From assembly GCF_009727055.1 (NCBI RefSeq), contig NC_052359.1, positions 14,514,515-14,578,514 of the forward strand: a DNA stretch of 64,000 bases, in the 5' to 3' direction. The stretch comes from Benincasa hispida (taxonomy: Eukaryota; Streptophyta; Magnoliopsida; Cucurbitales; Cucurbitaceae). Under the pieces are notes generated by a model. That model was given only the letters and a program-made list of their open reading frames with translations, had not been told where the DNA came from and made no database searches. The translations under genes were made by a program, and so were the position numbers. This document shows, in pieces, positions 1-11,201 of the stretch (its first letter is position 1; each line of letters starts with the position of its first letter).

Positions 1-104
1 TAAACATAAATAATTACAAGGCACATGAACAACATGAATGATGATACATGGCCTTTGAAACACTAAGCAATGAACATCTATTTTCTATTACAAAATTCAT
101 AATA
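1..104 (-). repeat. Copia A, partial 3' LTR
   Basis: On the minus strand a purine-rich tract (105-115) is followed by TATTATGAATTTTG, which I read as an LTR start with TG mutated to TA. The rest of the LTR runs off the left edge of the window. The assignment rests on position downstream of a copia RNase H remnant. Confidence 0.5.
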
Positions 105-115
105 CTCCCTCTTAG
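105..115 (-). other. Polypurine tract of copia A
   Basis: The minus strand reads CTAAGAGGGAG immediately before the presumed LTR start. This is the usual form and place of the second-strand primer of a copia element. Confidence 0.5.
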
Positions 116-1115
116 ATGCCCATATATATATATGAAATATGTCTCGTTAAAACCTTACTAGAAAAAACTCAATGGGAAAAACCCTAATGAAGGAAAAATG
201 GTACATATTTCATATAATACGTACTTCTAAAAAAAATACAATATATTTACTCTCCCTCATGAAAACATTACTTAAGATCTCTGAGTTGCCGCATTCCAAT
301 GTTGTGCACCAATTTTTTCAAAAGTTGCGATTGGTAATGCCTTTCTAAATAAGTCTGCCAGTTATCTTTCGAACAAATTTGTTGTACAGTGATGTTGTCA
401 TTTTCTTCAAGATCATGAGTGTAGAAAAGTTTCGGTGAAATATGTTTTATTCTATCTTCTTTAATATATCATCCTTTGATTTGGGCTATGCAAGCTGTGT
501 TGTCTTTGTATAATATTGTTGGAAGGTTTTTATTAGAAGACAAGTCACACGTTTCATGAATGTGTTGAGTCATTGACCTTAGCCATACACATTCTCGACT
601 AACCTCGTGAATTGCAAGAATTTTAGCATGATTTGAGAAAGTGGCTGTTATAGTCTATTTCATCGATTGCCATGATATAGCAGTTTCTCCACATGTGAAC
701 AGATGACCTGTTTGAGATCTACCTTTGTGTGGATCAGATAAATATCTAGAATTTGCATAACAAACTAGATTAAAATTTGATTTATTTGAATAAAACAAAC
801 CCATATCGATTGTTCCTTGGAGATAACGGAGTATATGCTTAATTCCGTTCCAATGTCTTTTTGTAGGAGAAGAACTATATCTAGCTAATAAATTTACTGA
901 AAATGCAATATCTAATATTATATATTAGCAAGATACATAAGTGCACCAATTGTACTAAGATATGGTACTTCAGGACCAAGAAGTTCTTCATTATCTTCTC
1001 AAGGTCGAAATATATCTTTTTTTATATCCAATGAATGGACTTCCATTGGAATATTTAATGGATGTGCTTTGTCCATATAAAATCTTTTAAAAAAATTTTC
1101 GGTATAAGTTGTCTG
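116..1115 (-). pseudogene. Copia A reverse transcriptase C-terminus and RNase H, decayed
   Basis: Minus-strand translation, with frame changes, gives typical copia pol peptides: KRFYMDKAHPL (the 999-1202 open frame), GPEVPYLSTIGALMYLANI, then KRHWNGIKHILRYLQGT and an RNase H end with KDNTACIAQI and NIGMRQLRDL. These belong to the C-terminal part of copia reverse transcriptase and to RNase H. Stops and frameshifts make it non-functional. Coding is cut at 1116 by the LTR of copia B, so the upstream part of A is missing. About 116-290 is 3' untranslated sequence. Confidence 0.8.
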
Positions 1116-3184
1116 TGAAGGAACTTTTATCAAAGAGCACCTATGAGCGGAAACAAGATCGTTCAAATTCATTGTGATAGAATTACAAGCATTCACAAAC
1201 ATGCATACAAGTTATGCATTTCAGAACAAATTACTGCATGCTTTCAATAAATTAAATACAAAGGAACGAGAGACTTACCTTTGAAAAACTCTTCTTCTGT
1301 CTTTTTCTCGCTCTCATTTGGAACAGCACCTCTTGCTGTCTTTGTAATTGTCTACCCAAATCTCTCGCTGTCGCTTCGCACACGAACAATCTTCTCCACG
1401 AACAAGTGGCCTTACGGACACCACCACTCAGTGACCTTGGTATTCTCGGAGTGAGAATCCAGGAGGTGTGGGCTCTGTTGGATTTGGTAGAGGGAAGGAG
1501 GAAACAACGATTGCACTCAACGACCAAGCAAGTGGGAGAGGTTTGTGTCTATCGTATAGACTTGTGCTTGATCGTTTAGAAAAGGTACACAATCATTTAG
1601 GAAAAGCAGCTTGATCGTTTACACGACCGTTTAGAGAATCTCGCTAAGGCGCACGATCGCTTAGTAAAAGCTATACAATCGTTTTGACAAAAGCGCGTGT
1701 AAACGATCGTTTAGGCAAAACATTTTGAGCTTTTGTGTAGTCTCTCGTGAGCTAAACGATAGGCAGTGTACTCAGAAGATGCGATTCTTCAATTCTACTC
1801 CAAAAATGAAAACATTTTTCATTTTATCCTTCAGTTATGAAAACTGAATAAAACCTTCCACTTTCATGCATGGTTAAGGAGAAAATCACCAATTTCATGA
1901 TTATTTTAATTATAAATAAATATAATAATTAACTTATCATATTATATATATAACCTATAGTTTGAAACCATAGTCCTTTTCTTCCTTAATTGATATAAAT
2001 CATATTTATATCATTTTCCTCCATTTAATGTATCTCATACATCATGTCAACTATATCATATATAATTTAACCAGTTTAATCATATTATATATAATCAAAC
2101 TTTCTCTTGTCAATTTGAACACTTCAAACTAACCCAAAAACTGATTCTCTACTTGAATCCATTGAGCTACCAAGGGGACCTTATGGACCTATAACTTGAA
2201 GCTCCAACGGTACGTGAATAACTGACTAAACTTTTTAGTCACGAGATCCACCATCCGTTAACCGCCAGACACTCTACTAAAGACTGACAGCTACACTCTT
2301 CTCACTACAGATATATTTCTGTGTCCATCAGATATAACCAGTCAACAGTACGATAACCCTTCATAGATGCTCGTAAGTACAGTTGGGCCAATTTATCGTT
2401 TCGCCCCTATAGTTACATCTAACTCCTTAAGTACCACTGATCCCTCTAATGAACAATACATCGTCCCACTATGAGTGGACACCTCTTGTGCCATGAGAAG
2501 GTGTGTGGCGCCACATCGTTCTAGCCCCAGAATCAACCCTTAAAAGAGCAATCTATCTACTTACCCTTGCTTCGGGGAAAGAGTGAATTTCATCTTGTGT
2601 AGCTGAGTTTCCAACTCCCCAATTCACTTGCACCCATGCAAATCAAAGGATCGCACTCAAAGATAGGAGTTCCCAATTCACTCAGGATTAAGGTCATGTT
2701 ACCTATAGTCATCCTAATGAAATGAAGTCTCTGTCATGAACGACTTTATATAACGAGACTATACACTTCGTGGTCTGGTCTTATACAAACTTCTTTATAT
2801 AGGACACCCCCGCTCACATGTCTCCACATGAATGATCAATATCAAACCATCTGTAGTACGTCACAACACTTGTAATTATCTACAAAGCGGGCCGCATCCG
2901 TAGTGTTACCAAGATAAGATTTCCCTCCTATATCCATATACTACAGACCATTTTAGTTATTGCTTAAGGCATGATCCACCTATATGTCTCCACATACATG
3001 CTTAAGTTACAACAACAACCAAAGATCTTATTTTATTGGTTTGTGGTAAAGCAAATAAACCATCTCATGTTTCATAGATAACAGTGAAGAAAATATCACA
3101 TATTATTACATCACAAGCATTTGTTCAATACAGGTGTTTACAAACTATAGGACCTAATGAGAGTTTAGGGCATCGACCCCAACA
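1116..3184 (-). repeat. Copia B 3' LTR (about 2.07 kb), inserted in copia A
   Basis: The minus strand starts TGTTGGGGTCGATGCCC at 3184, right after a PPT, and ends AAGTTCCTTCA at 1116, where the RNase H reading of copia A resumes. Its sequence is shared with the LTRs at 28890-30580, 49499-51406 and 54998-56764. The small frame at 1252-1527 is LTR sequence (the transcribed part common in these LTRs), not a gene. Confidence 0.8.
1569..1763. repeat. Cluster of ACGATCG(T/C)TTAG-like words in the copia B LTR
   Basis: At least seven imperfect copies of a word related to CGATCGTTTAG occur in about 200 bp, including the perfect 14-nt palindrome TAAACGATCGTTTA at 1700-1713. Similar clusters occur at 11575-11700 and 29985-30130. 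Confidence 0.7.
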
Positions 3185-3200
3185 ATCTCCCACTTGTCCT
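3185..3200 (-). other. Polypurine tract of copia B
   Basis: The minus strand reads AGGACAAGTGGGAGAT directly before the LTR start. The same tract precedes the LTR of copia I at 51407-51421. Confidence 0.75.
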
Positions 3201-4495
3201 AAAGCGAATGGGGTGTACATAACAACAAGTACAAATCAATAAACTAGGGCACTAAGGCCCAGTACAAAAATCTCCCACTTGCCCTAGTCCAGCTGCGAGC
3301 GGTCCCATAGACCATGCTCTGAAGGTGACCCTAAAAAATTGTAGCCGTGAGAGCCTTTGTAAACAGGTAAGCAACGTTGTGCTACGAAGCGATCTTCATG
3401 ACTATCACGTCCCCTCGATGCACTATCTCGCAGATGAGATGATACTTCCACTCTATATGTTTGCCACGCTTGTGACTCTTGGGCACCCTGGAGTTCGCCA
3501 TAGCGCCACTATTATCACAATAGAGGAACTTCCTGAGCCAAACGGCCTTCTTAACAGCTTCACCAGACGATACATACTCGGGCTCCATCGTGGAATCGGC
3601 GATGCACCCCTACTTAGTGCTTCGCCATACTACAGCTCCTTCGTTCAGAGTGAACACTGAGCCTAAAGTAGATTTTCGAGACCTTATCAGTCTAAAAGTT
3701 AGAGTCCGTGTATCCAATAGGGATCAAAACCTTAGATCTATACACAAGCATGTAGTCCCTCGTTCTCCAAAGATAATTGAGGATGTTCTTGATTACGGTT
3801 CAGTGACCCTGTCCTAGATTAGACTGATACCTACTGATTAGCCCCACAACGTAGTAAATGTCCGGTCTAGTACACAACATTGCATACATCAAACTGCCAA
3901 CGACAGATGCATAAGGGACTCGTCTCATTTCCTCAACCTCTTGAGGTGTCTTAGAACACGTTTCCTTAGACAATGTAACTCTATTCCTAAAAGGTAATAG
4001 ATCCCTTTTGGAGTTCTGCATCGAGTACTTGAGCAACATCTTGTCAATGTACGATGCCTGAGACAGCGTTAGCACTTTGTTCTTCTGATCTCGAAAGATC
4101 TAAATACTAAGAATAAATTGAGCCTCTCTCAAATCTTTCATTTGGAATTGTGTCGCTATCTAGTTCTTAATTGATGTCAGTAGACTTACATCATTCTCAA
4201 TGAGTAGGATATCGTTTACATACAACATTAGGAAAACTACTGAACTGTTGATGATTTTCTTGTAGACACAAGGCTCATCAACGTTTTGGTCAAAGCCGTA
4301 CAATTTGATCGCAGTATCAAACTGAATGTTCCAAGATCGAGACGCCTGTTTCAACCCATAAATGGACTGATTTAGTTTGCAAACCTTTTGCTCTTCACCT
4401 TGGGCTATGAATCCCTCGGGCTACACCATATAAATGGTCTCTTTAAGATTACCATTCAGAAAGGCAGTCTTGACGTCCATTTTCCATATCTCATA

Positions 4496-4651
4496 GTCAA
4501 AATATGAGGCAATAGACAGGAGGATGCGGATAGACTTCAACATGGCAACAAGCGCTGTCTCTTATACACATCTAGATGTGTATAAGAGACAGGTCATAAT
4601 ATGAGGCAATAGACAGGAGGATGCGGATAGACTTCAACATGGCAACAAGCG
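4496..4651. repeat. 59-bp direct duplication flanking an adapter (assembly artefact)
   Basis: 4496-4554 and 4593-4651 are the same 59 bases with one difference near the start. They lie on either side of the adapter at 4555-4592. This pattern is expected when a mate-pair chimera is built into a contig. Confidence 0.85.
4555..4592. other. Nextera mate-pair junction adapter left in the assembly
   Basis: 4555-4573 is CTGTCTCTTATACACATCT, the 19-base Tn5 mosaic end used in Nextera libraries. 4574-4592 is its exact reverse complement. Joined back to back they are the Nextera mate-pair junction adapter, so this is technical contamination and not a genomic palindrome. Confidence 0.95.
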
Positions 4652-4950
4652 AGAAAGTCTCCTCATAGTCGATTTCCTCCACCTGGGTATAACCCTTTGC
4701 TACAAGTCTAGCTTTGAAGGTTTGCACCTTCCCATCGACAACCCATTTCATCTTGTAGATCTATTTACAACTTATAGGTTTTACCCCATCAGGTTGATCT
4801 ACAAGATTCCATATTGAGTTGAAGTACATCGACTCCATCTCGAGATCCATGGCTTTGACCTATTCATCCCGGTCAACATCCTCCATTGCCTTCTGATATC
4901 AACCTTGCCATCGACTACCATAGCTAGGATTTTCGTGAAACCCATATAGA

Positions 4951-5118
4951 GAACCGACTTTGTCGAGGTTCCTTCAACTTTTGAGATGGAACTGACCTAC
5001 CAAACGAACTTCTATCAACAACTCTTGCTGATGGAGTATGCCTTTCAACAACTCTTGTTGAAGTTTCAGTAGTTTCGTTGGAAAGTTCATGCAACACAAT
5101 CTTACTACGTGGACAATG
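4951..5118 (-). pseudogene. Copia B integrase to RT spacer
   Basis: The minus strand translates as CPRSKIVLHELSNETTETS then TRVVER and ARVVDR, the low-complexity spacer between integrase and RT in this copia family. It joins, across LTR C, the integrase end at 6976 (TFLEEDHI). Confidence 0.75.
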
Positions 5119-6975
5119 TGTAGGATTGTATCAACAACAACGGAAGCACAAGGATCATCTAAGCATTCAAATTCACTAATTTTGGCAAAATATAAAGCAT
5201 GCTTTTGCAGGAAAAGTGAGTTTCAAAACATACCTCTTGTATAACTTCTTCAAAGCTCTTTCACCAACTGCAATCTTCTCCAAATATTGTTGTAGACCAC
5301 CTAAAGATCTTTCCCACTATTTTCTTGGTGGTCTAAATTGAGTTGTGGGACTCAAAACAAGCTTGAATCAAGGGATGAAGGAGAAAATCTTACTGCTACA
5401 ACCTTGTTGAAGAGCCTTTCTTCAAACCAGTTTTTCTCTAAAAAACTCTACAGATTGCATGCCCGATGTTCACTCCAATCTCTGCATTATATTGTAGATC
5501 AACAAGCAAAGAGAAGAGTTACATGAGTTGCAGCTCATTCTTGGAGAAGACAAAGACATTGCTTCATGTGTGAGCTACTTAGGTGATGGATAATGGGAAA
5601 ATCCTTTTTTCCATTTTGTGTGTTTTGTTTTCCAATTTTTCCAAATTTATTTAAAAATCAAAATTTGATTTATAACTCTATTTTGATTTTAAAAATGAAA
5701 ATTTAATTAATTTCATAAATTAATTATTAAATAAAACTTAATTAATTTAATATCAAATATTAAATTAATTTTAACAGATATCTATCTTTATATATTTAAA
5801 TCATATTTAAATATTAAATTTTCCTATTCCGTTTAATTCTAAAATTAAACATATAATTACATCTCATATAATTACTAATTCTTTATTAATTCTAATTTGA
5901 ACGTTTCAAATTAACTTATCACGCTATTCTAGAAGCTAGTCCGTTTCGAGCTAGTAGGGGACCTCGCAGACCTACAGATCATGGGCTCCAACGATCCGAG
6001 ATTAATTGACTAAACTCATTAGACCAAATTAATCCCCCATTCGTTAACTAATGGGTCATTCCACTAAGCCATGTTTCACCTCCCTCATTGTAGAATATAT
6101 TATGTCCAACTGATTTTAACCATAATCAGCAAGTCGACCCTTCACGGGTTGTTTGTAATACGAGTGGGTCAAATATCTGTTTTACCCCCGAGATTACGTC
6201 TTATTTCTCAAGTCCCTACTGATCCTCTAATGAACAACTGGTTTGTGATCTAATCACCAAACCAAATTCTCACAGCCAAGTGAGAGGGTGGGGCCCCTTG
6301 TTCAAGACCTGGATTTAGTACTTGAGAGACAACCTTTCTCCTATCCCTTAATCGGGTAGGTGTGAACTTCATCTTGCACCCTATGTCCCTAGCTATCTAT
6401 CTGGTCTTATCCCTGAAATAGGAGTCTTATTGAGCCGACGCTGTTGAGCCAACCCTCAACTATGCAACTCTAAGAACAATCCCGAATAAACAGGAGTTCA
6501 TAGTTAGCTCAGGATTAAGATCGAGTTACCTAGGTCATCTAGGTGAAATAGTCAGTCTTAAATAGTAAATAGCGTTATAAAGTAAGTGTGACTTATTTCT
6601 TGGTCCTGATCTTATGCAAACTCATTGCATAGGATGCCCCACTTCTCATGTCATAACATGTACAAATTAGGATCACATCACATGTAGCACTTTACAACTC
6701 TTTGTAACAACTATAGAGTAGGCCGCATCTAATGGTGTTACCAGAATAAGGTACCCAACCTTATTCATGTACCATAGATCATTTTGACTATTTACTCGAA
6801 CCTGATCCACTCTTATGTCTCCACATAAAGTTCAAGTACTCATACAATAGTCATGGGTCTTAGTTTATTGGATTTAGACTTTCATACAATTTATGAGATC
6901 AATAACAAGTATATTGATAATAGAAAATATTTATCATTTTACAAACTGCGAGTTTTTAGGACATAAAACTCAACA
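5119..6975 (-). repeat. Solo LTR C of a copia element (1857 bp), inserted in copia B
   Basis: The minus strand begins TGTTGAGTTTTATGTCC at 6975 and ends GATACAATCCTACA at 5119. It is the same family as the LTR at 12009-13893. Copia B coding continues on both sides (TFLEEDHI on the right, PRSKIVLHEL on the left), so this is an insertion without internal sequence, that is, a solo LTR. The flanking pentamers, CAATG and CTATA, match in only 3 of 5 bases, so the TSD is eroded or absent. Confidence 0.8.
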
Positions 6976-8187
6976 CTATACTCCTCTATATGATCTTCTT
7001 CCAGGAAGGTAGTGTTCGTTGACACAAACACTCTGTTTTTCTTAGGATCATAAAAGTAACCCCCTCGTGTACCTTTAGGGTAGCCTACAAAGAGGCACAA
7101 CCTCAAACGTGGTTCAATTTCATTGGATTAGCTTCAAGCACCCGTGCTGGGCAACCCCATATGCGGAAGTGACACAAACTAGCTTTAGCTCGTTCCACAA
7201 CTCCAAAGGTGTTCTCTCAACACTTTTGGAAGGAACACAGTTGAGGATATACACTGTAGTCTCTACTACAAAACCCCACAACGAATCCGGTAAGGAAGTG
7301 TAACTCATCATCGACCGAATCATGTCCAACAAGGTTCTGTTTCTCCTCTCTGCTACACCATTCTGCTGAGGTGTATCCGACGCTGAGAGTTGGGAAACGA
7401 TTCCATGTTTTATCATATAGTTTTGGAACTCCGAATCCAAAAACTCTCCATCCCGATCCGATTGAAGTGTTTTAATCCGTCTATCCAATGCTTTTTCAAC
7501 TTCAACCTTGAACTCTCTGAACTTTTCAAAGGATTCAGACTTCTGCTGCATCAAATAAACATACCCATACCGAGAGTAACCATAAGTAAAAGTGATGAAA
7601 TACTCATAGCCTCCCCTGGCTCGCACATTCATCGGGCTACAAAGGTCTGAATGCACTAACTCTAGAGGCTCTTTGGCTCGATAACCTTTTCCTATAAAAG
7701 GTCTTTTAGTCATCTTGCCTTCAAGGAAAGTTTTGCACACTGGTAAAGAATTTTCCTCTAACTCGCTTAGAAGTCCATTATTCACCAATCTCTCAATCCT
7801 ATTGAGATTGATGTGTCCTTTATGAAGGTGCCAAAGTTGGGCGTTTTTCTTAATAGAAACCTTTTGGCATTTATTTTGAGTTACGACAGTTTTAAACATC
7901 TTTATGTTATGGAGGGAACTCATTACTAACGGCCTTAGCACATACGAGTTGTTTTCCAGTTTTGCTGAACAAATCTCAACACCATCTTTATGAATAAACA
8001 CATTATTCAAATCAAAATGAAGAGTGTATTTGCATTGAATCGGATACTTTACAAAAATTAAGTTTCGCTTTAACTCGGAAAATACATAAACATCGTTCAA
8101 AATGATAAACTTCTTTTGTAAAGTCAACTGGAGTCCTCCCACTATCATAGCTGAGACGACGTGCCCGGTGCCTATTCGCATCGTCAT
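6976..8187 (-). pseudogene. Copia B GAG-pre-integrase and integrase
   Basis: A 355-codon minus-strand frame (7120-8187) holds the pre-integrase domain (LWHLHKGHINLNRIERL) and integrase core. The three acidic catalytic positions can be seen: HSDLC, QSDRDGEF and NGVAERRNRT. The conserved DDYSR motif reads YGYSR. The last about 140 bases (6976-7119) continue in another frame to FYDPKKN and TFLEEDHI, where LTR C cut in. This is the longest uninterrupted copia reading in the left part of the window, but it is not a complete polyprotein. Confidence 0.9.
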
Positions 8188-8202
8188 CTCTCCAGCCTCA
8201 AG

Positions 8203-8373
8203 CTACCGCCAAGATCTAATCCCCTGAAAAGAAGAACAAACATGATTAGTGGCCCTAGAGTCAATAATCCAGGCAGAATCATCATTCTCCACTAAACAGG
8301 TTTCCAAAACTAGTAAATCATATTTACCTTGTTTTGTCTTGGCCTTAGCCTTCTTCTTCTCCTTTATCCAGTG
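8203..8373 (-). pseudogene. Copia B gag nucleocapsid end and aspartic protease
   Basis: The minus strand reads GKYDLLVLETCLVENDDSAW then IIDSRATNHVC. This is the copia protease active-site region, with the catalytic DSGA changed to DSRA (glycine to arginine). A stop follows at SWR. The upstream end is fused at about 8374 to the 3' end of copia D, so gag and the 5' LTR of B are missing. Confidence 0.85.
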
Positions 8374-8404
8374 AGGACAAAACCCAACAATACTCCCACT
8401 TGGA
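8374..8404 (-). other. Copia D PPT and 16-bp stub of its 3' LTR, fused to copia B
   Basis: The minus strand has the PPT CCAAGTGGGAGTAT, then TGTTGGGTTTTGTCCT, which matches the first bases of the D 5' LTR (TGTTGGGTTTTATGTCCT) with a 2-base loss. It then passes directly into B coding sequence. The rest of the D 3' LTR is absent. Confidence 0.65.
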
Positions 8405-8525
8405 CTAAAACTCCAGTGGATCAATATATACAAATATATACAAAGTTGAGTTTACACGGAGAGAATAAAACATACAAATACAATAAACTTGGGCATTTCA
8501 ATACCTATAAATTTTCCCACTTGCC

Positions 8526-9960
8526 CTAGTGATGTAAAACTCGTAGATCTAGTTCTACTAAGTGACCCTCGAACACTTTAGCCGAGAGGGCCTTTGTAAA
8601 TGGATCAACTAAGTTGTCTTGTGAATCTATCTGGGTGATAATTACGTCTCCTCTGTGTACAATCTCTTTAATGAGATGGTACTTCAACTCAATATGATTT
8701 CCTCTTTTATGGCTTTGTGGTTCATTTGAATTTGCAACTGCTCCACTGTTGTCACAATAGAGAATGATAGGTAGGTGCATATTAGGAACTACTTTTAGGT
8801 CAGTTAGGAACTTTCTGAGCCATACCGCTTCTTCTGCTGCTTCACTTGCAGCTACATACTTAGCTTCCATTGTGGAGTCAACAATACAACTCTGCTCGAT
8901 GCTTCTTCAAACAACTGCTCCCCCATTTAGAGTGAATACTGACCCCAAAGTTGCTTTTCTCTAATAAATATCGGTTTGAAGTCAGAATCAGTGTATCCAG
9001 TAAGGATAAGATCCTTAGCACCATACACAAGCATATAATCTCTCGTTCTTCGAAGATACTTAAGAATGTTCTTAATAGCAGTCTAATGATCATATTTAGG
9101 ATTGGACGGAAACTTGCTGACTATTCTTACAACATAGCATATATCGGGACGAGTACACAATATTGCATACATTAAACTCCCTACTACTGATGCATATGGA
9201 ATTCGATTCATCTTCTCAACTCCTTGAGGTGTCTTAGGACTTTGTTCCTTGGACAGGTGAATTCCATGTCTGAAAGGTAACAGTGCTTTATTGGAATTTT
9301 GCATTTTATACCTAGACAACATCTTGTCTATATAAGATGCTTGAGATCATGCTAATGTTCCGTTTTTACGATTCCGAATTATTTGGATCCCAAGAACAAA
9401 CTGTGCTTCTCCCAAATCTTTCATTTGGAATTGCAAAGCCAGTCATCTCTTAACGTCAGCTAGAAATTCTACTTCATTCCCAACGAGTAGAATATCATTA
9501 ACATACATCACCAGAAAAATGATAGTTTTGTTAACAATTTTCTTATATACGCAAGGTTCGTCAACAATTTGTTCAAAACCATAAGATTCGATCGTAGTGT
9601 CAAATCTCATATTCCAGAATCTAGATGCTTGTTTCAACCCATAAATGGATCGATTAAGTTTGCAAATCTTTTGCTCTTGATCCTGTTGAATAAACCCTTT
9701 TGGTTGAGACATATAAATACTCTCATCAAGATAGTCATTCAGAAAAGCTGTCTTGACATCCATTTGCCATATTTCATAATCATAAAATGTAGCTATGGAC
9801 AAGAGTATTCTAATTGACTTTATCGTGGCAACTGGAGAGAAAGTTTCTTTATAGTTTACCCCTTCTCTTTCGGTAAACCCTTTTGCCATAAGTCTTGCTT
9901 TATAGGTTTGTAACTTACCAGCTTGGTCTCGTTTTCTCTAGTAGATCCATTTATAACCGA
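8526..9960 (-). pseudogene. Copia D reverse transcriptase and RNase H
   Basis: Minus-strand frames at 9443-9889 (MAKGFTEREGVNYKETFSPV to MYVNDILLVGNE), 9083-9322 (MLSRYKMQNS to CTRPDICYVV) and 8526-8870 (EAKYVAASEAAEEAVWLRKF to KALSAKVFEGH) cover most of RT and all of the RNase H C-terminus. The catalytic YVDD reads YVND. Frameshifts between blocks and inside 8870-9093 inactivate it. 8405-8525 is 3' untranslated sequence leading to the PPT. Confidence 0.9.
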
Positions 9961-10191
9961 TGGATTTTACCCCTTCAGGTCGATCTACAAGATCTCAGAC
10001 AGAATTGAAACACATAGATTTCATTTCAAGGTCCATGGCTTTAATTCATTGGTGTTTATCCACATCATTCATTACTTGGTTGAAAGACAGTGGATCCTTT
10101 AAGCCATCATCTAGTATGATGACTTGAGCTTCAGTCAAACCCATGTATCAGTCAGGCTGTTGCACAACCCTCCCACTACGACGAGGCGTTC

Positions 10192-11190
10192 TTAACTCTT
10201 GAGAAGGATGTGAAGTACTAGTTTCATCAACAACTCTTGTTGATGGACGTGCTCTATCAACAACTCTTGTTGATACATTTGCGTTTTTCTGGACATTTCT
10301 TCTATTACTAGCTTACTGCGAGGTTGATGATTCTTCATATGGTCTTCCTCTAGGAAGGTTGCATTTGTCGAAACAAATACCTTGTCTTCCTGAGGATCGT
10401 AAAAGAAACCACCTTTTGTTTCTTTCGGGTAGCCTACAAATAGGCATACTTTTGATCGGCGTTTCAACTTTTTAGGATTTTGCACCAACATATGTGCTAG
10501 GCAACCCTAAATTCTGAAGTGACTTAAATTTCCTTTACGTCCTCTTTAGAGCTCGTAAGGTGTTTAAAAAACACTTTTCGAAGGAACTATGTTCAAAATA
10601 TACACTGCAGTTTCAAGTGCATGTCCCCAGAAAGAATTTGGTAACTGAGCGTAACTCATCATGGAACGAACCATGTCCAACAAGGTTCTATTTTTTCTTT
10701 CTGCCATATCGTTTTGTTGAGGTGTGCCAGAGGCTGTGGGTTGAGACTGGATTCCATGTGCTATCAAATAGTTCTGGAATTCTAAGTCTATATACTCACC
10801 ACCTCGTTCTGAAAGCGTTATACTCTTTGACCTTTTCAAAAATTTCAGACTTTTGGTGCATTAGGTAAATATGCCCATACCTAGAATAATCATCTATAAA
10901 GTTGATGAAATATTCAAACCCTCCTCTCGCTCTAACATTTAGAAGGCCACAAAGATCTGAGTGTATCAGCTTTAAGGGTTCTTTGGCTCTAAGACCTTTT
11001 CCAGAAAAAGATCTTTTTGTCATTTTACCCCCAAGACAGGATTCACAAGGTGGTAATGAACTATCTTCTAATTTATTTAGATGACCGTTCTTAACCAGTC
11101 TCTCAATCATGTTGAGATTTATGGAGAAATTTTCCTTTTCTTATGAGTCTCAGCAGTTTTAAATATCTCTATATTCAATACGACTTTAAC
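10192..11190 (-). pseudogene. Copia D integrase and spacer
   Basis: The frame at 10796-11110 holds the pre-integrase end (CESCLGGKMTKRSFSGKGL) and integrase start (HSDLCG, FIDDYSRYGHIYLM). 10564-10839 holds the second half, where the second catalytic position reads SERGGEY instead of SDRGGEY, followed by NDMAERKNRT. 10192-10491 is the C-terminal zone (SKVCLFVGYPKETKGGFFYD, TFLEEDHM) running into the spacer. The stretch encoding the link between the two core halves is shortened. Confidence 0.9.
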
Positions 11191-11201
11191 CTCAGTCGGT
11201 T

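Larger units (their letters stand above)
3300..4950 (-). pseudogene. Copia B reverse transcriptase and RNase H, decayed
   Basis: Minus-strand frames at 3382-3588 (RNase H, VWLRKFLYCDNSG), 3800-4075 (LTLSQASYIDKMLLKYS to CTRPDIYYVV) and 4160-4354 (MKQASRSWN to MLYVNDILLIEND) are consecutive parts of copia RT and RNase H. The catalytic motif reads YVND instead of YVDD. Compared with copia D at 8526-8870, RNase H lacks about 15 residues between LRKFL and YCDNSG, an in-frame loss. Frameshifts separate the blocks. An artificial adapter and a duplicated 59-bp block interrupt the RT at 4555-4651. Confidence 0.9.

Noticed and set aside
4555..4592. A perfect 38-bp palindrome as a biological hairpin or regulatory site
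   Set aside because: It is exactly the Nextera mate-pair junction adapter and is flanked by a duplicated block.
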